Of a stretch of 64,000 bases of DNA, positions 45,768 to 54,914 are shown one piece after another. Location of the stretch: contig CAVOQV010000013.1 in NCBI GenBank assembly GCA_963698435.1, positions 38,372 through 102,371 on the forward strand, written 5' to 3'. The stretch comes from Sva-07 sp963698435 (GTDB taxonomy: Bacteria; Actinomycetota; Acidimicrobiia; Acidimicrobiales; Ilumatobacteraceae). Positions within the stretch are counted from its first letter, which is position 1; each line of letters opens with the position of its first letter. The notes below the pieces were generated by a model. It did not search any database and was not told the DNA's origin. It saw nothing but the letters and a program-made list of their open reading frames with translations. The position numbers were made by a program, and so were the translations under genes.

Positions 45768-48173
45768 TCAGGCGCCCGCGTGATCGAGAACGGCGACGGG
45801 GAAGGCGTCGAGCCATGAGGAGACCGGCACGGCGGTGCCCCCGTCGAGGGTCGGCGAATCGTCGGCGAGCACGTTGCGCCAGGCGCCGGGCGGCAACGTC
45901 ACGGCCGTGTCGTCCCACGACTCGGCCGAGCGCATCGCGACCACGGTGACCGCGAGCGGATCATCGCCTGGCGCCGTTCGGGCGAACGCCAACACCCGAT
46001 CGGCTCGAGCGCCCGTCACCTCGAGCGGCAGATAGCCGGACTCGGCACCGAACGCTGCCGCGCGACGCCGTCGCAGCGCGAGGGTCCGGGTGATCACCAC
46101 CGCTTTGGCCGCTTCGACGTCGTCACCCGTCCAGGCTCGTGGCCCGTCGAGTTCCGCCGCCGCTGCAACGAGCGAACGTCGTTCGTCCCAGTCCGGCTCG
46201 ACGCGGTTGTCGGGATCGACCAGCGAATACGTGAACGAGACGGTGCCCTGATAGAGGTCCGGCACGCCCGGCGACGTCAGACGTACCGCGAGCAGCGCCA
46301 GCGACGTGGCCCACCCCGGCCGCATGGTTCGGTTGACGATGCCTCCCAGCACGGGATCGTCGGGATCGAGGCCGAACTCGGTCTCGAGGTCGTCGGCGAG
46401 CGAACCGAGCGCCGACTCGTAGACCTCGTCGGCATCGGTCCACGACGTGTGCAGGTCCGCCTCCCGGGCCGACTTCACCAGGTACTCGGTCATCCGATCG
46501 GCGGTGATCGGCCAGGCGGTCACGGCGGTGTGCAGTGCCAGCAACACCGTTGCTGCGTCGATGCCATGGTCGTCATGATCACGCAACCAGCGCCGTACGA
46601 CCGACGCCCACTCGGCGGACATCTCCGCAAGCGCCAGCGATCGTGCCCGCACACCCTCCGAGCGCTTGGTGTCGTGTGTCGTGCCGGCGAGCATTGTTGT
46701 CGGCATCAGCACCTGCACCTCGGCCTGGTGACGATGAAACGCGTCGACCGGCGTCGAGAACGCTCCTGGCGCGCCGCCGACCTCGCACAACGACGGGAGC
46801 CGGAGATAGCGGTAGAAGGCACGGTCCTCGGCGCCCTTCGCCATGGTCGGACTGGTGAGCTGTTCCCACCTCGTGGCGACGGACGGACGGGAACGGATCA
46901 GTCGCACGACGCGCTCGATCAGGTCGGCCAGGTCGGGACGAGCGGCGAGCGCTCGTTGCGACGCATCGTCGAGCTCGACCGCCGAGGCCGCATCGTCGGG
47001 AAGGTAGGTGCGGTAGCGGTGCACGCCGATCGTGAGCTCGATGAGCGCATCGCGCACCAGGTCGGCATCGACCGCATCTGCGCCGTCGCTCGAGGTGAGC
47101 TCGTCGAGGACGTGTCGGACGAGCCGGTCCAGGTCGGGTCGAAGCCCACCGTCGAGCACCTCGCGCCGGGACTCGTCCTCGATCGCAGCAAAGCTGCGCT
47201 CGTCGCCGGTCGACTCGGTCCACAACTGCGTGAGCGGGGCGTCGGCGGTGGGCTCCAGAAACGTGTGCTCGGTCACCCTGATGTGCTCGTAGCCGGTCGT
47301 CCCGTCGACGGGCCACGACGGCACGAGCCGCTCCCCGGGGGCCAGGATCTTCTCGACGAGGAGCCATCGGTGGTCGCCGATGCGGCGTCGGAGACCGGCC
47401 AGGTACGCCTGGGGATCAGCGAGGCCGTCGACGTGGTCGACGCGGACGCCGACGAACGCCGGGTGGTCGGCGAGACGAGTGGGGATCGTGTCGATGACCG
47501 CGGCGATGTCGGGGTCCTCGGCACGCACGGCCACGAGATCGTCGATCGTGAAGAACCGTCGGACGTTGCGGGCGGGATCGCGCCACCACTGCAGACGGTA
47601 GTGCTGGCGGGTGACGGCGTCGGCCACGTCGAGGTGTTCGGTCCCGGGCGCGAGCGGGAAGCGCAACGGCCCGTAGCGCAGTTCGGGCCCTCGCTCACCG
47701 TCGCCGATCGACAGGCCGCCAGCGGCGAGTACCTGATCGAGCGGGTCGCCGAGCTTGGGGACGATCACCTTGCCGTCGGCCGCATCCCAGTCGACGTCGA
47801 ACCACGAGGCCGCGGACGCGTCCGGGCCGTCGCGCAGCGTCTCCCACCATCGATCGTTCAGATGGGCCTCGGCGACCGACATGTGGTTCGGCACGTGGTC
47901 GATGACCACCCCGAGACCGCAGCCGTGAGCGGCGGCGAGCAGTGCGGTCAGTCCCCCGTCACCGCCGAACTCGGAACGCACCCGGGTGTGGTCGATCACG
48001 TCGTAACCGTGGAGGCTTCCGGGGACGGCTTCGGCCACCGGCGACAGATAGAGATGGCTGACGCCGAGCGCGACGAGATGGTCGAGGATGCCGATGGTGT
48101 CGGCGAAGCCGAAGGTCGGCGTCAACTGGATGCGGTACGTGGCGACGGGAAGTGGATCGAGTCGAGGAGGCAC
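45768..48173 (-). CDS. treY: malto-oligosyltrehalose synthase
   Basis: 801 residues, GH13_26. The N-terminus PVATYRIQLTPTFGF is typical. Motifs are VIDHVPNHM, the nucleophile Asp in VGVRVDHVDGLADP, the Glu in LLVEKILAPGE and TTHDTKRSEGVRAR. It converts the reducing end of linear alpha-glucan into a trehalose unit that TreZ then frees. It is the only gene of the locus on the minus strand, so it can be controlled apart from the treZ operon. Confidence 0.96.
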   Translation of the reverse strand: MPPRLDPLPVATYRIQLTPTFGFADTIGILDHLVALGVSHLYLSPVAEAVPGSLHGYDVIDHTRVRSEFGGDGGLTALLAAAHGCGLGVVIDHVPNHMSVAEAHLNDRWWETLRDGPDASAASWFDVDWDAADGKVIVPKLGDPLDQVLAAGGLSIGDGERGPELRYGPLRFPLAPGTEHLDVADAVTRQHYRLQWWRDPARNVRRFFTIDDLVAVRAEDPDIAAVIDTIPTRLADHPAFVGVRVDHVDGLADPQAYLAGLRRRIGDHRWLLVEKILAPGERLVPSWPVDGTTGYEHIRVTEHTFLEPTADAPLTQLWTESTGDERSFAAIEDESRREVLDGGLRPDLDRLVRHVLDELTSSDGADAVDADLVRDALIELTIGVHRYRTYLPDDAASAVELDDASQRALAARPDLADLIERVVRLIRSRPSVATRWEQLTSPTMAKGAEDRAFYRYLRLPSLCEVGGAPGAFSTPVDAFHRHQAEVQVLMPTTMLAGTTHDTKRSEGVRARSLALAEMSAEWASVVRRWLRDHDDHGIDAATVLLALHTAVTAWPITADRMTEYLVKSAREADLHTSWTDADEVYESALGSLADDLETEFGLDPDDPVLGGIVNRTMRPGWATSLALLAVRLTSPGVPDLYQGTVSFTYSLVDPDNRVEPDWDERRSLVAAAAELDGPRAWTGDDVEAAKAVVITRTLALRRRRAAAFGAESGYLPLEVTGARADRVLAFARTAPGDDPLAVTVVAMRSAESWDDTAVTLPPGAWRNVLADDSPTLDGGTAVPVSSWLDAFPVAVLDHAGA

Positions 48174-48210
48174 CTTCGCTGTCTACCCACGGACCGAGGT
48201 GTTCACCCGC

Positions 48211-48257
48211 TTCTCGTGAAGAAGATGCGGCCCAGGTGCGCATCTGGTTCACGAGAA
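48211..48257 (-). terminator. long two-part stem-loop after the amidohydrolase
   Basis: TTCTCGTGAA (48211-48220) pairs perfectly with TTCACGAGAA (48248-48257), and inside it AGATGCG pairs with CGCATCT around a 9-nt loop. It starts 9 bp past the amidohydrolase stop and lies upstream of treY. No T run, so an intrinsic terminator is likely but not certain. Confidence 0.7.
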
Positions 48258-48265
48258 CGTCAGGG

Positions 48266-49471
48266 TCAGACGAGGGTGGCGATCGCGGTGCCCATCAGGT
48301 CGACGAAGTTGTCGGCGTAGAACTTCTGGCGGATCTCCTCGGAGCGATCGCCGAGGCTCGTCTCGAACCGCTCGAACGGGCGGCGGCCACCCTCGACGTG
48401 TGGGTAGTCGGTGTTGAACAGCAGCACGTTCGGGCCGATCTGGTCGGTGACCCAGCCGATGTCCTCGGTCGGATACGGCGTGACGCGCACCTGGCGCTCG
48501 ACGTACTCGCTCGGACGCAGCGACAGTGTCTGGAGACGTTCCTCGTGACGCCCGAACGCGTCGATCGCCGACTCCATCTGCTTCATCCAGCTCGGAACCC
48601 AACTGCACCCTTGTTCGATCACACCGACGCGCAGGTCGGGGAACCGTTCGAGCACACCGTCGAAGATCAACGTGGCAAGGGTCTGCATCGGCGGGAACGG
48701 GATCGCCATGTAGTCGACCGAGCGGAAGTTCTCCTCGCCACCGTGGAAGTCGGCGGGGATCGGCAGGCCGTTGTCGAAGTACGCCCGATCGATCAGGTCA
48801 CCGGTGCCGCCGACGTGGAACACCACCGGGATGCCGGCCTCTTCGGCCTGGCGCCACACAGGGTCGAGCGCGATGTGCGACGGCGAGTGGCCCATCGGGC
48901 ATCCCGACGCGACGAGGAGCGCCGCGGCGCCCATCTCGATCGCTTCGGTGGCCATCGCGTCCGCCCGCTCGAAGTCGGCGAGCGGGACGTAGCAGGTCGG
49001 CAACAGCCGAGGGTCGACGGAACAGAACTCGACCATCCCCCGGTTGTGCGCTCGGGCGGCGCCGTACGCGAGGTCGAGGTCGGGCTGATGCTCCCACTCG
49101 TAGAGCCGGCTGTTGTGGAACGTGTTGAACATCAGCTGGCTTCGTACGCCGATGAAGTCGAGCACCCGGGGCCGATCCTCGGCCAGGAACGAGCCCGTTG
49201 CCGCAAAGTTCTTGCGGTTCATCACGTCGACGTCCTCGTTCGACAGGAACTCGTCCGTGCGGTGCCGTTCGGCGAGCCGGGCGAAGACCTCGTCGATGCG
49301 ATCCTGATCACCACCGTGCTCGCCGTCACCGGTCTGGGCCAGTTCGTTGGCGTAGCCGGGGCGCACGATGCGGTCACGAATGCCCGGATCGGCATGGTCG
49401 CGCAGCCAGTTCGGCGGCTCCATGATGTGGGCGTCTGCGTCGTGCGCGATGCGATCGGCGATGTAGGCCAT
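48266..49471 (-). CDS. amidohydrolase-2 family metal-dependent hydrolase
   Basis: 401 residues from ATG 49471. A TIM-barrel amidohydrolase: the N-terminal metal motif is DADAHIMEPP, a barrel His lies in VVFHVGGTG (~48830), and the metal Asp is in FNTDYPHVEGG (~48400). Relatives include decarboxylases and lactone hydrolases of aromatic-compound breakdown; the substrate here is unknown. The frame is open upstream to 49714 with no family similarity, so I start at MAYIADR. It shares a 182-bp divergent gap with the membrane-protein gene. Confidence 0.85.
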   Translation of the reverse strand: MAYIADRIAHDADAHIMEPPNWLRDHADPGIRDRIVRPGYANELAQTGDGEHGGDQDRIDEVFARLAERHRTDEFLSNEDVDVMNRKNFAATGSFLAEDRPRVLDFIGVRSQLMFNTFHNSRLYEWEHQPDLDLAYGAARAHNRGMVEFCSVDPRLLPTCYVPLADFERADAMATEAIEMGAAALLVASGCPMGHSPSHIALDPVWRQAEEAGIPVVFHVGGTGDLIDRAYFDNGLPIPADFHGGEENFRSVDYMAIPFPPMQTLATLIFDGVLERFPDLRVGVIEQGCSWVPSWMKQMESAIDAFGRHEERLQTLSLRPSEYVERQVRVTPYPTEDIGWVTDQIGPNVLLFNTDYPHVEGGRRPFERFETSLGDRSEEIRQKFYADNFVDLMGTAIATLV

Positions 49472-49474
49472 GCA

Positions 49475-49516
49475 ACATTCTGTTCGATCCGGCAGGGTCC
49501 GTTCGTATCGTTGTCG
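49475..49516 (+). promoter_or_regulatory. promoter element, copy 1 of a repeated 41-bp unit
   Basis: TTCGAT (49483-49488) and TATCGT (49506-49511) are 17 bp apart on the plus strand. The blocks acattctgttcg and cgttcgtatcgttgtc recur with the same spacing at 51516-51557. It points toward the membrane-protein gene, leaving a leader of about 135 nt. Confidence 0.6.
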
Positions 49517-49653
49517 AATCGCCATCTGGAGACCGCCGATCGACGACGACTCGACCAGTCCACGCGACCAGAAGTGAGATGTATCGATGCTCCCCGGTTT
49601 CCCCGACCTCGGCCGAGCACTGCGTCGCGAAGCCAGTGTGAATCGACACCGGA

Positions 49654-51507
49654 ATGACTGAAGAGTCCGCGGCGATCGACGTCGCCTCGTCAACCGACGA
49701 GGTCGGCGAATCACCAGACGGCGTGGTCAGCGGGATCTGGAAGCCGACCTCGGACACCACGCTCTTCTGGGCTCTCCTGTTTCTCGTCGCTCTCCCCTTC
49801 ACGATCGCCGCGCTGGCGCTGATCGGTGAGACGTGGGCGCCGTCCAACGACGTCGCGCTGCAACTGCTGAAGATCGGCGACGTCGGCACGCGCCGAACCC
49901 CGCTCCTCGGCGCATGGTCCCGCTGGGGATGGAATCACCCGGGGCCATGGCCCACCTACCTGCTCGCACCCTTCACCTGGCTCTTCGGGCCAACCGGAGC
50001 GCTCGTCGGCACGCTGATGCTCAACATGGCCTCGTTGATGGCCGCAGTCGTGCTGGGGCGACGGCGGGGTGGGATGGTCCTCGCGGGTCTCGTCGCGGTC
50101 TGCGGGCTTGCGATCGGGTTCGCACAGGGCGCGACGTTCCTCATGAATCCCTGGAACCCCTACGTGGGCGTCCTCCCCGTGTACGCGCTCACCCTCGTCG
50201 CCTGGTCGTTGAGCGACCGGGACTGGAAGGTGATGCCGCTGATGGTGGTGTTCGCGTCGTTCAGCGTCCAGGCCCATGTCGGCTTCGCACCCGTCGTCGC
50301 CGTGATCTGTGTCGGTGGCGTGATGCTCGCGTGGCGGACCGGTCCGGCCGATCCGGGCGAAACCCCACCAGAGCCGGACCAGGCGCCGGCCTGGCGCCGC
50401 CCCCTCATCTGGTCGGGGGTTGTCGCAGTCGTGGCATGGCTCCCGGCCATGATCGAGGAGATCGCCAACCAGCCCGGAAACCTCACGCTGCTCGCCCGCT
50501 TTTCGGCGAGCAGTCCGGAAGCGACCGTCGGCTGGCGGATCGCGCGCGACGTGCTCGCCACCGAGCTGGGAGTCCCCGGTGCGTGGGCGACAGGAGATGC
50601 GTTCCCGGTCTTCGAAGCTGCTCCGTCTCCGATCGGGGCGCTCGTCGTCGTGGTCGCGATCGCCACGCTCGGCTTCGGTGCCTGGCGGATCGGCTCGACG
50701 AGTGCCGCCCGGTTCGCCGCCCTCACCCTGATCGTGATCGCCGGTGCCGTGATCGCGACGTCGCGAATCACGGGCTTGCCGTTCGACTACCTCCTGACCT
50801 GGTGGTGGGCAGTCGGCGCCGCCGGATGGCTGTCGATCGCTTGGTCGACGTGGTGCCTGCTTCGACACCGTCCGTTCCGAAGGGTCGCCGACCTCATGGT
50901 CGGATCGACGTTCGCGCTGGTCGTCCTGCTCTCGCTCGGCCTGGCGGGACGCGCCGCCACCGCAAGCCCACCGGCTCCCGAGGAGTCGGCTGCGATCCTC
51001 TCACTGCGCGAGCAGATCGTCCCACGTCTCGACGAGGACCAGACGTATCTCATCTCCTGGTTGGACGAGCGCGGATGGGGCGGGGTCGGCATCGGCATCT
51101 TCACCGACCTGGTCGACGACGGGTTCACCGTGATCGTTCCCGACCCGGGAGGCGTCAAGTTCGACGAGTGGCGTACCGGTTCACGCGCCGACGCGCAGCT
51201 CGTCGTCGTCAGCGGCGACGACGCCACAGCGAACCCTCTCCTGTCCGAAGCTGGGGACGAGATCGCCTCGTACGACCCCTTGTCGCTCTCCGAGCGGCGA
51301 GAGTACGACGAACTCTGGAGCAGGATCGTCGACGAGGCCGGCTCGTCGATCGCCACCTCGCCGAACATCGCTGCGTCGCCCTACCACCTCAGGCTCCTTC
51401 GTGGCGCAGTCGACGACCAGAGCATCATCGATCGGTTCGTCGATCTCTGGATGCGCGGGTCGGCGTTCACCGTGTATCTCACGCCCGACGCCCCTGCCGA
51501 TTTCTGA
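49654..51507 (+). CDS. polytopic membrane protein (GT-C-like), function unknown
   Basis: 617 residues with about ten to eleven hydrophobic helices in residues ~35-440 and a soluble C-terminal domain of about 170 residues. The NHPGPWPTYLLAPFTWLFG and FLMNPWNPYVG segments resemble GT-C glycosyltransferase-like membrane proteins of actinobacteria, but I see no clear catalytic Asp motif, so the name is tentative. A 24-codon ORF (49587-49661) overlaps its start in another frame and could be a leader peptide. The next gene begins 73 bp later behind a near-identical promoter. Confidence 0.75.
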   Translation: MTEESAAIDVASSTDEVGESPDGVVSGIWKPTSDTTLFWALLFLVALPFTIAALALIGETWAPSNDVALQLLKIGDVGTRRTPLLGAWSRWGWNHPGPWPTYLLAPFTWLFGPTGALVGTLMLNMASLMAAVVLGRRRGGMVLAGLVAVCGLAIGFAQGATFLMNPWNPYVGVLPVYALTLVAWSLSDRDWKVMPLMVVFASFSVQAHVGFAPVVAVICVGGVMLAWRTGPADPGETPPEPDQAPAWRRPLIWSGVVAVVAWLPAMIEEIANQPGNLTLLARFSASSPEATVGWRIARDVLATELGVPGAWATGDAFPVFEAAPSPIGALVVVVAIATLGFGAWRIGSTSAARFAALTLIVIAGAVIATSRITGLPFDYLLTWWWAVGAAGWLSIAWSTWCLLRHRPFRRVADLMVGSTFALVVLLSLGLAGRAATASPPAPEESAAILSLREQIVPRLDEDQTYLISWLDERGWGGVGIGIFTDLVDDGFTVIVPDPGGVKFDEWRTGSRADAQLVVVSGDDATANPLLSEAGDEIASYDPLSLSERREYDELWSRIVDEAGSSIATSPNIAASPYHLRLLRGAVDDQSIIDRFVDLWMRGSAFTVYLTPDAPADF

Positions 51508-51515
51508 CGATCGAC

Positions 51516-51557
51516 ACATTCTGTTCGGTCCGGGCCGCGACGTTCGTATCGTTGTCC
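51516..51557 (+). promoter_or_regulatory. promoter element, copy 2 of the repeated 41-bp unit, for the DEAD-box gene
   Basis: TTCGGT (51524-51529), 17-bp spacer, TATCGT (51547-51552). It lies 23 bp before ATG 51581, and AGGAG precedes the start. Confidence 0.65.
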
Positions 51558-51580
51558 AATTCCCCTGCCAGGAGCACGCG

Positions 51581-53362
51581 ATGAACGACGACCACGACGA
51601 CCCCACGACCGATGACATCGTCGTCGACGCGCAGCGCGACACGGGCGCTGACGAGCGCGAGCAGGAACAGTCCGGCGAGGAGCCCACCACCGGCTTCACG
51701 GGGCTCGGGTTGCGCGACGAGCTGCTCACCGCGCTCGACGACCTCGGGTACGAGGAGCCCACGCCGATCCAACGCGAGACCATCCCGATCCTCCTGACCG
51801 GCCGGGACCTGCTCGGCCAGGCCGCCACCGGCACGGGCAAGACCGCAGCGTTCGCGCTGCCGGCGCTCCAGATGATCGATGCCTCGCGACGCGAGCCGCA
51901 GGTTCTCGTCCTGGTACCCACGCGTGAACTCGCCGTCCAGGTGAGCGAGGCGATGTTCAAGTACGGACGCGAACTCGGCGTCAAGGTGGTGCCGGTCTTC
52001 GGCGGTCAACCGATCGGCCGTCAGCTCCAGGCACTCGACCGAGGCGTGCACGTCGTCGTCGCGACGCCGGGTCGCGCGCTCGACCACATCGGTCGCGGCT
52101 CGCTCGGTCTCGATTCGATCCGGACGGTGATCCTCGACGAGGCCGACGAGATGCTCGACATGGGCTTCACCGACGACATCGAGGCGATCCTCGAGAGCAC
52201 ACCCGAGGATCGCCAGACCGTGCTGTTCTCGGCGACGATGCCCAAGCGCATCACGTCGATCGCCAAGCGGTACCAGCGCAACCCCGAGCGAATCACGATC
52301 GGGCGGGCCGATTCCGAGCCGGGGGCGAAGGTGCTCGTTCGCCAGACCGTGTATGTCGTGCAACGGGCGCACAAGCCGTCAGCGCTGGGACGGATCCTCG
52401 ACATCGAAGCGCCGAAGTCGGCGCTGGTGTTCTGTCGAACGCGCACCGAGGTCGACCAGTTGACCGAGACGATGAACGGCCGTGGCTACCGCGCCGAGGC
52501 GTTGCACGGGGGCATGGACCAGGCGCAGCGCGACCGGGTGATGGCGCGACTTCGCGACGGCACCGCCGAATTGCTGGTCGCCACCGACGTCGCCGCACGC
52601 GGTCTCGACGTCGACACGCTCACCCACGTCGTCAACTACGACGTGCCGTCGGCGGCCGAGAGCTACGTGCACCGCATCGGCCGCGTCGGCCGCGCCGGCC
52701 GTGAAGGTGTGGCGATCACACTCGCCGAGCCGCGCGAACGGCGCGGGCTCGAGAACATCGAGCGCCTGACGAAGCAGAAGTTCGAGATCGCCAAGGTGCC
52801 GACGGTGTCGGATCTCCGCGAGCGCCAGATCGAATTGACCGTCGCCGCGGTACGCGAGGCGTTGGGCGCTGTCGACCTCGAGGACTTCAACACCGTGCTG
52901 CACGCGCTGGCAGGTGAGGACAGCGACCGCAACATCGCGCTCGCCGCCATCAAACTCGTGCACGAGTCGCGGGGCGCAACGATCGACGAACTCGAGATTC
53001 CGGACGCGTCCGACCGACTGCGCGGCAAGCCGTCGGACGGCAAGAAGAAGTTCGACAAGAAGGCACCCCGCAACGCCGGCGAGAAGGACCGGTCGGGCAA
53101 GAAGGGACAACGCTCCGGCGGAGCGGGCACTGCGTTCGTGCACGTCAGCCTCGGACGCAAAGCCGGCGTCCGGCCCGGTGACCTCGTCGGGGCGATCGCG
53201 AACGAGACCGGGCTCGTCGGACGCGAGATCGGGCCCATCCGGATCTCCGAGGCGTACTCGGTCGTCGGCGTCCCCGAGGCGTCGGTGGAGCACGTCATCG
53301 AGACGATGCAGTCGACCACGATGCGCGGCAAACGCGCCAGGGTTCGCCGCTTCGTCGAGTGA
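51581..53362 (+). CDS. deaD: DEAD-box ATP-dependent RNA helicase (DeaD/CsdA-like)
   Basis: 593 residues. Motifs in order: Q motif EPTPIQRETIP, I ATGTGKTAA, Ia PTRELA, Ib ATPGR, II LDEADEML, III SATMP, IV SALVFCRTR, V DVAARGLDV, VI HRIGRVGRAGR. A Lys-rich linker precedes a C-terminal DbpA-type RNA-binding domain (VHVSLGRKAGVRPGDLVGAI). It unwinds structured RNA, usually in ribosome assembly or cold adaptation. The start ATG has AGGAG 7 nt upstream; the frame is open to 51401 without family similarity. Confidence 0.95.
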   Translation: MNDDHDDPTTDDIVVDAQRDTGADEREQEQSGEEPTTGFTGLGLRDELLTALDDLGYEEPTPIQRETIPILLTGRDLLGQAATGTGKTAAFALPALQMIDASRREPQVLVLVPTRELAVQVSEAMFKYGRELGVKVVPVFGGQPIGRQLQALDRGVHVVVATPGRALDHIGRGSLGLDSIRTVILDEADEMLDMGFTDDIEAILESTPEDRQTVLFSATMPKRITSIAKRYQRNPERITIGRADSEPGAKVLVRQTVYVVQRAHKPSALGRILDIEAPKSALVFCRTRTEVDQLTETMNGRGYRAEALHGGMDQAQRDRVMARLRDGTAELLVATDVAARGLDVDTLTHVVNYDVPSAAESYVHRIGRVGRAGREGVAITLAEPRERRGLENIERLTKQKFEIAKVPTVSDLRERQIELTVAAVREALGAVDLEDFNTVLHALAGEDSDRNIALAAIKLVHESRGATIDELEIPDASDRLRGKPSDGKKKFDKKAPRNAGEKDRSGKKGQRSGGAGTAFVHVSLGRKAGVRPGDLVGAIANETGLVGREIGPIRISEAYSVVGVPEASVEHVIETMQSTTMRGKRARVRRFVE

Positions 53363-53438
53363 GGTCCGCTCATCCAACCATCTCGTACGTCGACGGGCCG
53401 GTCGCCCGCCCCATCCGGCGCGCACGCCCGACTGAGCG

Positions 53439-54011
53439 TCAGCGGGAGAAGTTCTCGAAGTACCGGCTCGGGGTGGGGCCTCGTTGACCCTGGTACTTCG
53501 AGCCGCTTGCGCCTCGGCCGTAGGGCTGGTCGGCCGGCGTCGTCATGCGCATGAAGCTCACCTGGCCGATCTTCATTCCGGGGTAGAGCGTGATCGGCAG
53601 GCTGGCGACGTTGGCGAGCTCCAGCGTGATGTGCCCGTCGAAACCCGCGTCGATGAAGCCGGCAGTCGAGTGGATCAGCAGACCGAGGCGTCCGAGCGAC
53701 GACTTGCCCTCCACTCGACCGACGAGGTCGTCGGGCACGCCGATGCGCTCGAACGTGGACCCCAGCACGAACTCACCCGGGTGCAAGATGAACGGCTCGT
53801 CCGAACCTTCGGGAATCTCGATGAGTTCGGTCAGATCGACCATGTCGAGCTTCACGTCGATCACCCCACGGGTGTGATTGCGGAACACCCGGAACAGGTT
53901 CGAGATCCGAACGTCGATCGACGACGGTTGGATCAACGACTCGTCGAGCGGGTCGATGACGATCCGGCCGGCGGCGAGCTGTTCACGAAGGGTGCGGTCG
54001 GACAGGATCAC
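53439..54011 (-). CDS. dcd: dCTP deaminase (possibly dUMP-forming)
   Basis: 190 residues from GTG 54011 (V-ILSDRTLREQL). Nucleotide-binding and catalytic residues sit in GRVEGKSSLGRLGLLIHSTA and FDGHITLELAN (general base Glu). The C-terminal GASGSKYQGQRGPTPSRY closes over the substrate. Actinobacterial members are often bifunctional dCTP deaminase/dUTPases giving dUMP directly. An upstream in-frame start at 54044 adds 11 unconserved residues. It is convergent with the DEAD-box gene, with a 76-bp gap. Confidence 0.95.
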   Translation of the reverse strand: MILSDRTLREQLAAGRIVIDPLDESLIQPSSIDVRISNLFRVFRNHTRGVIDVKLDMVDLTELIEIPEGSDEPFILHPGEFVLGSTFERIGVPDDLVGRVEGKSSLGRLGLLIHSTAGFIDAGFDGHITLELANVASLPITLYPGMKIGQVSFMRMTTPADQPYGRGASGSKYQGQRGPTPSRYFENFSR

Positions 54012-54047
54012 AGTCGTCCACGTTAGTGATCCCCCCGCCCCCACCCC

Positions 54048-54067
54048 GTTTGCGTGCGAACTCGGGT
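54048..54067. repeat. half palindrome, GTTTGCG family, copy 3
   Basis: GTTTGCGTGCGAACTCGGGT matches the left arm of the copies at 32629 and 45690, but no right arm follows. It lies in the 240-bp gap between dcd and ferredoxin. Nothing else is recognised there except the ferredoxin ribosome-binding region. Confidence 0.55.
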
Positions 54068-54251
54068 CGGACGAGTCACCGGGAATCCACCATCGTGCAT
54101 CGTCGCCGGACCGCGCGATACGCCGACGCTGCGCAACAACGCCGCCGTCGATGCGAGGACGACGGGAGCGGTTCCGCTACCTCGCACGTGAGTTCCCGGC
54201 TCGGGCGGGATAGAAACAGAGGAACAAACCCCTCGAAAGGACTGTGACGAC

Positions 54252-54572
54252 ATGGCAGCGACAGCACTCATGGTGTGGATCGACCAGGACCTCTGCACCG
54301 GTGACGGCATCTGTTCGGAAATCTGCCCGGACGTCTTCGTCGGCCGTGACGACGGCTTGTGGGTCGTCAAGGAAGAGGCATCGCACTTCGGTTCGACCAT
54401 CGTGTTCGACGGTGCCGATGGATCCGGTCACGGACCGGACATGGGCCGCGGCGTCGCCCGCATCCCCGACTCGCTGATCGACACCGCCGTCGACGCAGCC
54501 GAGGAGTGCCCGGGCGAATGCATCATGATCGAGCCGTACGACCAGGCTGCGATCGACGCGCGCGGCGCCTGA
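54252..54572 (+). CDS. single-cluster ferredoxin with Asp in the cluster motif
   Basis: 106 residues. The cluster motif reads CTGDGICSEICP (Cys15, Asp18, Cys21, Cys25) with the remote Cys86-Pro in EECPGEC and a further Cys90. In the canonical CxxCxxC pattern the second Cys is Asp, as in Pyrococcus-type ferredoxins and many actinobacterial [3Fe-4S]/[4Fe-4S] ferredoxins. It probably carries electrons to a P450 or other oxidoreductase, but no such partner is nearby. GAAAGGA lies about 12 nt before the ATG. Confidence 0.9.
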   Translation: MAATALMVWIDQDLCTGDGICSEICPDVFVGRDDGLWVVKEEASHFGSTIVFDGADGSGHGPDMGRGVARIPDSLIDTAVDAAEECPGECIMIEPYDQAAIDARGA

Positions 54573-54617
54573 CGCTTACGAACTCGCACCCGTCGCCCGC
54601 TAACCTGGGCGGCTCGC

Positions 54618-54691
54618 GCGGATGTAGTTCAATGGTAGAACATCAGCTTCCCAAGCTGAGAACGCGGGTTCGATTCCCGTCATCCGCTCCA
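54618..54691 (+). tRNA. tRNA-Gly (anticodon CCC)
   Basis: Cloverleaf visible by eye. The acceptor stem GCGGATG pairs with CATCCGC, the anticodon stem TCAGC pairs with GCTGA around loop TTCCCAA, and the T arm is CGGGTTCGATTCCCG. CCA is encoded. The anticodon CCC reads GGG. Confidence 0.97.
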
Positions 54692-54914
54692 TTTCCCCTG
54701 GTTGATCAGTTGACAACGAGCTTGCCGTTCTCAGCCTTTCACCTGGTCAGAAGCTGAAGCTTGGCGTTCGCACCAGCGGAACCTTTCGCGAAGGGCCAGC
54801 TCACGAGGATTCGGGCGGCCGCTTCGATCTCGGCGTTCGCGTGTCTTGTCCATTGCTTGTTGCACGGATGTTGCACGATTCTGGCCGGCCGCATGCCGAC
54901 CTTCAGATCAAGCG
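54692..54914. other. intergenic stretch after tRNA-Gly, no supported gene
   Basis: The 223 bp show no protein I recognise on either strand and no second copy of the tRNA end. Base composition is slightly lower in GC than the neighbours. Confidence 0.5.

Noticed and set aside
49587..49661. 24-codon upstream ORF overlapping the start of the membrane-protein gene
   Set aside because: It could be a leader peptide, but there is no ribosome-binding site, regulatory codon run or alternative hairpin to support it.
53363..53438. Possible bidirectional terminator between deaD and dcd
   Set aside because: GC-rich, but no stem of useful length and no T tract could be drawn.
54618..54691. tRNA-Gly 3' end as an attachment site
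   Set aside because: I found no second copy of the tRNA end and no integrase within the window.
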